This document shows, piece after piece, positions 5,968 through 7,595 of a stretch of 7,595 nt of DNA. The position numbers and the translations under genes are program-made. Within the stretch, counting starts at the first letter, position 1. Each line of letters starts with the position of its first letter. Origin of the DNA: Helicobacter sp. (lineage in GTDB: Bacteria > Campylobacterota > Campylobacteria > Campylobacterales > Helicobacteraceae); contig NZ_JAIEFA010000015.1 in assembly GCF_029067145.1 (NCBI RefSeq), forward strand, positions 1 to 7,595, in the 5' to 3' direction. Below the pieces are notes generated by a model. It ran no database searches, had not been told where the DNA came from, and saw nothing but the letters and a program-made list of their open reading frames with translations.

Positions 5968-6755
5968 GAAACTTTTGACACCTTAATATCGCTAAAATCA
6001 AAACTTAGAGCAATATTTTTTAGGATATTCTCATAATTTTCCTCTAAATATGTCCGATAAGCTTCACCCATAGCCTTTGTTGTTGCTAAAGTTACCGTGC
6101 CATTAATAGTTGCACCAGTAATTGTTCCAATCACAGGAATAAACTTCAATAGACTACCAAGTCCTGCCCTAACGGCAAATCCTGTCGCACACACTCCAAG
6201 TAGTCCTATTGTTACTTTTTTTGCGCTTTCTTTATCAAGTTCTAATCCATAAATCTTGCTAAGATGCACAATCATTGCCGCTTGAATAGGTAGAATTAAA
6301 GCAATATCGGAAAAAGGTATCGGACTTGCACAAGGTGCTGCAGAAGCTGGGGCGTAGTAATTAATAATTTCCTTGGCGTCTTTTTCCATCTGTTGCCTTT
6401 TCATCTCTTTATCATATTCCTGTTTTCTTGCAAAAGCACTTTGTTGCGCTTCAGGCAAAAGGTCTCGAGAGCGCGAAATTAACTCTTGAACGCCCATTAT
6501 TTCTTTTGCATCTCCTTCATCATCTTCTACTTCTAAAGCCCGCACACGCATTACTTCTGTTGTGTTAAATTCTTTTTTAACTATGTCTGAAAAACGATCG
6601 CCCTTTACATCTTTGTCTTGTTGGGCTTTTGTAATAACGATAATTGTTGGGATACGTTGCTCTTGTAGTTTTTTATAGAGTTCTTTTTCTCCGTCTTCAA
6701 CCCTGCGCAAATCCTCTAGAACACATAACCAAGCCAAATGAATTTGTTTATCCAC
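5955..6755 (-). CDS. 3' part of a frameshifted dynamin/HSR1-like GTPase: G4 motif and DUF697-type membrane-associated domain
   Basis: This is the downstream half of the gene that begins upstream at about 7182-7079. The GTG at 6755 is not a real start: removing one base from the A7 run at 6764-6770 makes it the Val of PVDKQIHLAW, joined in frame to the G domain. Numbered from that Val, the segment IIVITKAQQDKD (38-49) is the beta-strand plus base-recognition region, reading TKAQ where classical GTPases have NKxD. A long charged helix follows (about 100-130). Then comes an Ala/Gly/Ile-rich region, PFSDIALILPIQAAMIVHLSKIYG onward (about 147-235), that resembles DUF697: two hydrophobic hairpin segments with the typical GADxxxLxPIQ-like sequence, thought to associate with membrane. 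The joined protein would be about 408 residues, normal for this group. Cellular role is not established; relatives are linked to membrane remodelling or stress. Confidence 0.8.
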   Translation of the reverse strand: MDKQIHLAWLCVLEDLRRVEDGEKELYKKLQEQRIPTIIVITKAQQDKDVKGDRFSDIVKKEFNTTEVMRVRALEVEDDEGDAKEIMGVQELISRSRDLLPEAQQSAFARKQEYDKEMKRQQMEKDAKEIINYYAPASAAPCASPIPFSDIALILPIQAAMIVHLSKIYGLELDKESAKKVTIGLLGVCATGFAVRAGLGSLLKFIPVIGTITGATINGTVTLATTKAMGEAYRTYLEENYENILKNIALSFDFSDIKVSKVSWFQ

Positions 6756-7182
6756 AGGCTTTGTTTTTTTGTGTATCTATAAAATTAACAATTTCCTTAT
6801 AAGCATCATTGTCTTGAAGCTCAAGCCCTTTGCTATCATAAATGCTTAAATTCGCCTTTTGAAATTGTTTTAAGCTTTGTGTAACAGGCTTTCCACTACC
6901 TGTTTTGGCTAACTTTTTGCCAAATACCGCATTGATTAAAGTGCTTTTCCCCGCACCAGTTTTACCAATCACAAGAATATTGAGCTTATTCTTATCAAAT
7001 TTATTTGTATCTGTGTCAGCTATTGCTTTTAACAATATATTGTCAAAATCTACAGATATTTCTTGATTCTTTGCTTCATTTTTTCTCCTATCAATTAAAA
7101 TTTCAAAATTATACAAAACCGCTTGGACAGGATTTGTCGTATAAAATGCAATGATTCCACAAATGGAATCTCGCAAGGACAA
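6748..7182 (-). CDS. 5' part of a frameshifted dynamin/HSR1-like GTPase: P-loop G domain
   Basis: The conserved part begins near KLNILVIGKTGAGKST (residues 66-81 from the TTG at 7182). GKTGAGKST (73-81) is a complete Walker A/G1 motif, Thr101 in GKPVTQSL is a likely G2 threonine, and DSKG (116-119) is the G3 DxxG. The frame then ends early at a TAA (6748-6750), shortly after DTQKNKACG. The A7 run (T7 at 6764-6770 on the plus strand) lies just before, and six A would restore an open frame into the downstream half. The true start is uncertain. The TTG at 7182 has no ribosome site and sits in a repeat-like hairpin. An AGGAG (7085-7089) five bases before an ATG (7077-7079) looks far better, but that ATG is one base out of frame and would stop after nine codons. 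As it stands the gene is either disrupted, phase-variable, or affected by sequencing error. Confidence 0.75.
   Translation of the reverse strand: MSLRDSICGIIAFYTTNPVQAVLYNFEILIDRRKNEAKNQEISVDFDNILLKAIADTDTNKFDKNKLNILVIGKTGAGKSTLINAVFGKKLAKTGSGKPVTQSLKQFQKANLSIYDSKGLELQDNDAYKEIVNFIDTQKNKACG
7085..7089 (-). promoter_or_regulatory. Shine-Dalgarno AGGAG ahead of an out-of-frame ATG in the GTPase gene
   Basis: On the minus strand AGGAG is followed by five A and then ATG at 7079-7077, an ideal translation start. The frame it opens stops at 7050-7052. The GTPase frame lies one base away, so a one-base loss between about 7077 and 7050 would explain a formerly functional start. It may also be chance. 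Confidence 0.35.
7153..7170. repeat. REP-like hairpin at the 5' end of the GTPase gene
   Basis: GATTCCA (7153-7159) and TGGAATC (7164-7170) form a perfect 7-bp stem with a 4-base loop. On the minus strand it is preceded by GTCCTTGCGAG, close to the GTCATTGCGAG word that opens the intergenic element at 2602. This suggests that the extreme 5' end of the GTPase frame is repeat sequence rather than coding. Confidence 0.4.
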
Positions 7183-7204
7183 ATAATTTTAGCCAATCAA
7201 AACA

Positions 7205-7227
7205 GCTCTAGCGACAAGAGCGCGACA
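7205..7227. promoter_or_regulatory. Candidate operator in the divergent promoter region
   Basis: GCTCT (7205-7209) and AGAGC (7217-7221) are inverted repeats with a 7-base centre. GCGACA also occurs twice, at 7211-7216 and 7222-7227, 11 bases apart, about one helical turn. The site lies immediately upstream of the regulator's -10 box and between the two divergent transcription units, where an autoregulating DeoR/WYL protein would be expected to bind. Confidence 0.35.
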
Positions 7228-7234
7228 TTTTCTA

Positions 7235-7243
7235 TGCTATAAT
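7235..7243 (+). promoter_or_regulatory. Extended -10 promoter (TGCTATAAT) of the regulator gene
   Basis: A consensus TATAAT at 7238-7243 is preceded by TGC, the TGn extended -10 form that needs no -35 box. Transcription would start near 7250, about 23 bases before the ATG at 7273. Confidence 0.65.
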
Positions 7244-7272
7244 AAATCTTTTTAAAAAGGGAACAAAACAAA

Positions 7273-7595
7273 ATGAGAAAGGAATACGATACGCTTGCAG
7301 TGCGCTTAACTTTAATTCTTAAAAAACTCATTAGTGGCGAGAGGTTTAGCATTGATGAGTTGTCTTGCGAATTTAATGTGAGTAAGCGCACGATTCAGAG
7401 GGATTTAAACGAGCGATTTAGCTTCTTGCAAATCATTAAAGACAAAGAGGGTTATTATTATTTAGATAAGTATTATTTGGGGTTTTATGGATTGAATGAC
7501 ATTAGAGATTTTGCGTGCTTTAGTGGGATAGGGAATCTCTATCCAAGACTAGATGAGCCAATGCTCAATGAGATTTTAAGCTCCAAGCAAGATTC
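7273..7595 (+). CDS. DeoR/YafY-type transcriptional regulator with N-terminal HTH, probably WYL-domain; 3'-partial
   Basis: The window holds the first 107 codons; the frame is open at the right edge. Residues about 7-60 form a winged helix-turn-helix of the HTH_11/DeoR type: LTLILKKLISGERFSIDELS, then CEFNVSKRTIQRDLNE, with SKRTIQRDL as the recognition helix. A short wing IIKDKEGYYYL follows. The next part (YYLGFYGLNDIRDFACFSG) matches the linker region typical of proteins whose C-terminal half is a ligand-sensing WYL domain, but that domain lies beyond the window. The ATG at 7273 has AAGG at 7257-7260 and an extended -10 promoter. The gene is divergent from the GTPase operon with a palindrome between them, so it may control both itself and that operon. 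WYL regulators often sit beside phage-defence or stress modules. Confidence 0.85.
   Translation, partial: MRKEYDTLAVRLTLILKKLISGERFSIDELSCEFNVSKRTIQRDLNERFSFLQIIKDKEGYYYLDKYYLGFYGLNDIRDFACFSGIGNLYPRLDEPMLNEILSSKQD

Noticed and set aside
7197..7391. Minus-strand 64-codon frame over the regulator start
   Set aside because: Antisense to the helix-turn-helix coding region and across its promoter.
1..7595. Frequent GAATC/GATTC words as a possible genome-wide signal
   Set aside because: They occur in both coding and noncoding sequence and follow from AT-rich Ile/Phe/Glu/Ser codon use; without a genome-wide count no special role can be claimed.
1..7595. CRISPR array, insertion sequence or attachment site
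   Set aside because: No regularly spaced direct repeats, no transposase and no target-site duplications were seen.

Overview
The window looks like chromosomal DNA of a Campylobacterota species, most likely an enterohepatic Helicobacter. The evidence is the AT-rich coding with many GAATC/GATTC words, a long homopolymeric C tract inside a surface-modification gene, intergenic elements built on TTGCGAG/GCAATGAC, and the overall style of the proteins. The species assignment is inference. The left edge is a C-rich homopolymer and probably a contig end. The right edge cuts a gene.

Layout from left to right. (1) Bases 1-2594, plus strand: the end of an MBOAT-family O-acyltransferase whose reading frame runs through the interrupted poly-C tract. 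Eight bases later comes a membrane-anchored periplasmic protein with SGNH-like motifs. Together they resemble the two-gene AlgI/PatA-plus-PatB/AlgJ arrangement that moves acyl groups across the inner membrane onto an envelope polymer; the poly-C tract would make this switchable. (2) Bases 2595-2745: a degraded REP/BIME-like repeat. (3) Bases 2746-3522, minus strand: a TauE/SafE permease. (4) Bases 3619-4692, plus strand: selD, encoding selenophosphate synthetase. It carries an in-frame TGA at the active-site position (residue 19), followed by a SECIS-like hairpin, so SelD is predicted to be a selenoprotein itself. A plain ORF search would start it 43 codons late. (5) Bases 4776-4961: a 61-residue membrane-associated protein with its own promoter, a strong Shine-Dalgarno sequence and a hairpin across its stop codon.

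(6) Bases 4962-5646 hold no intact gene. There are broken reading frames, a possible short RNA unit and a perfect 10-bp inverted repeat. (7) Bases 5647-7182, minus strand: a dynamin/HSR1-like GTPase with a DUF697-type membrane-associated C-terminus, split by a frameshift at an A7 run. It is overlapped at its 3' end by a 106-residue helical protein. (8) From 7273, plus strand: the N-terminal half of a DeoR/YafY-type (probably WYL-domain) regulator, divergent from the GTPase operon, with an extended -10 promoter and a palindrome that could be its operator.

The strongest observations are the selenocysteine selD with its SECIS candidate, the poly-C contingency tract in the acyltransferase, and the regulator/GTPase/helical-protein module with its homopolymer frameshift.
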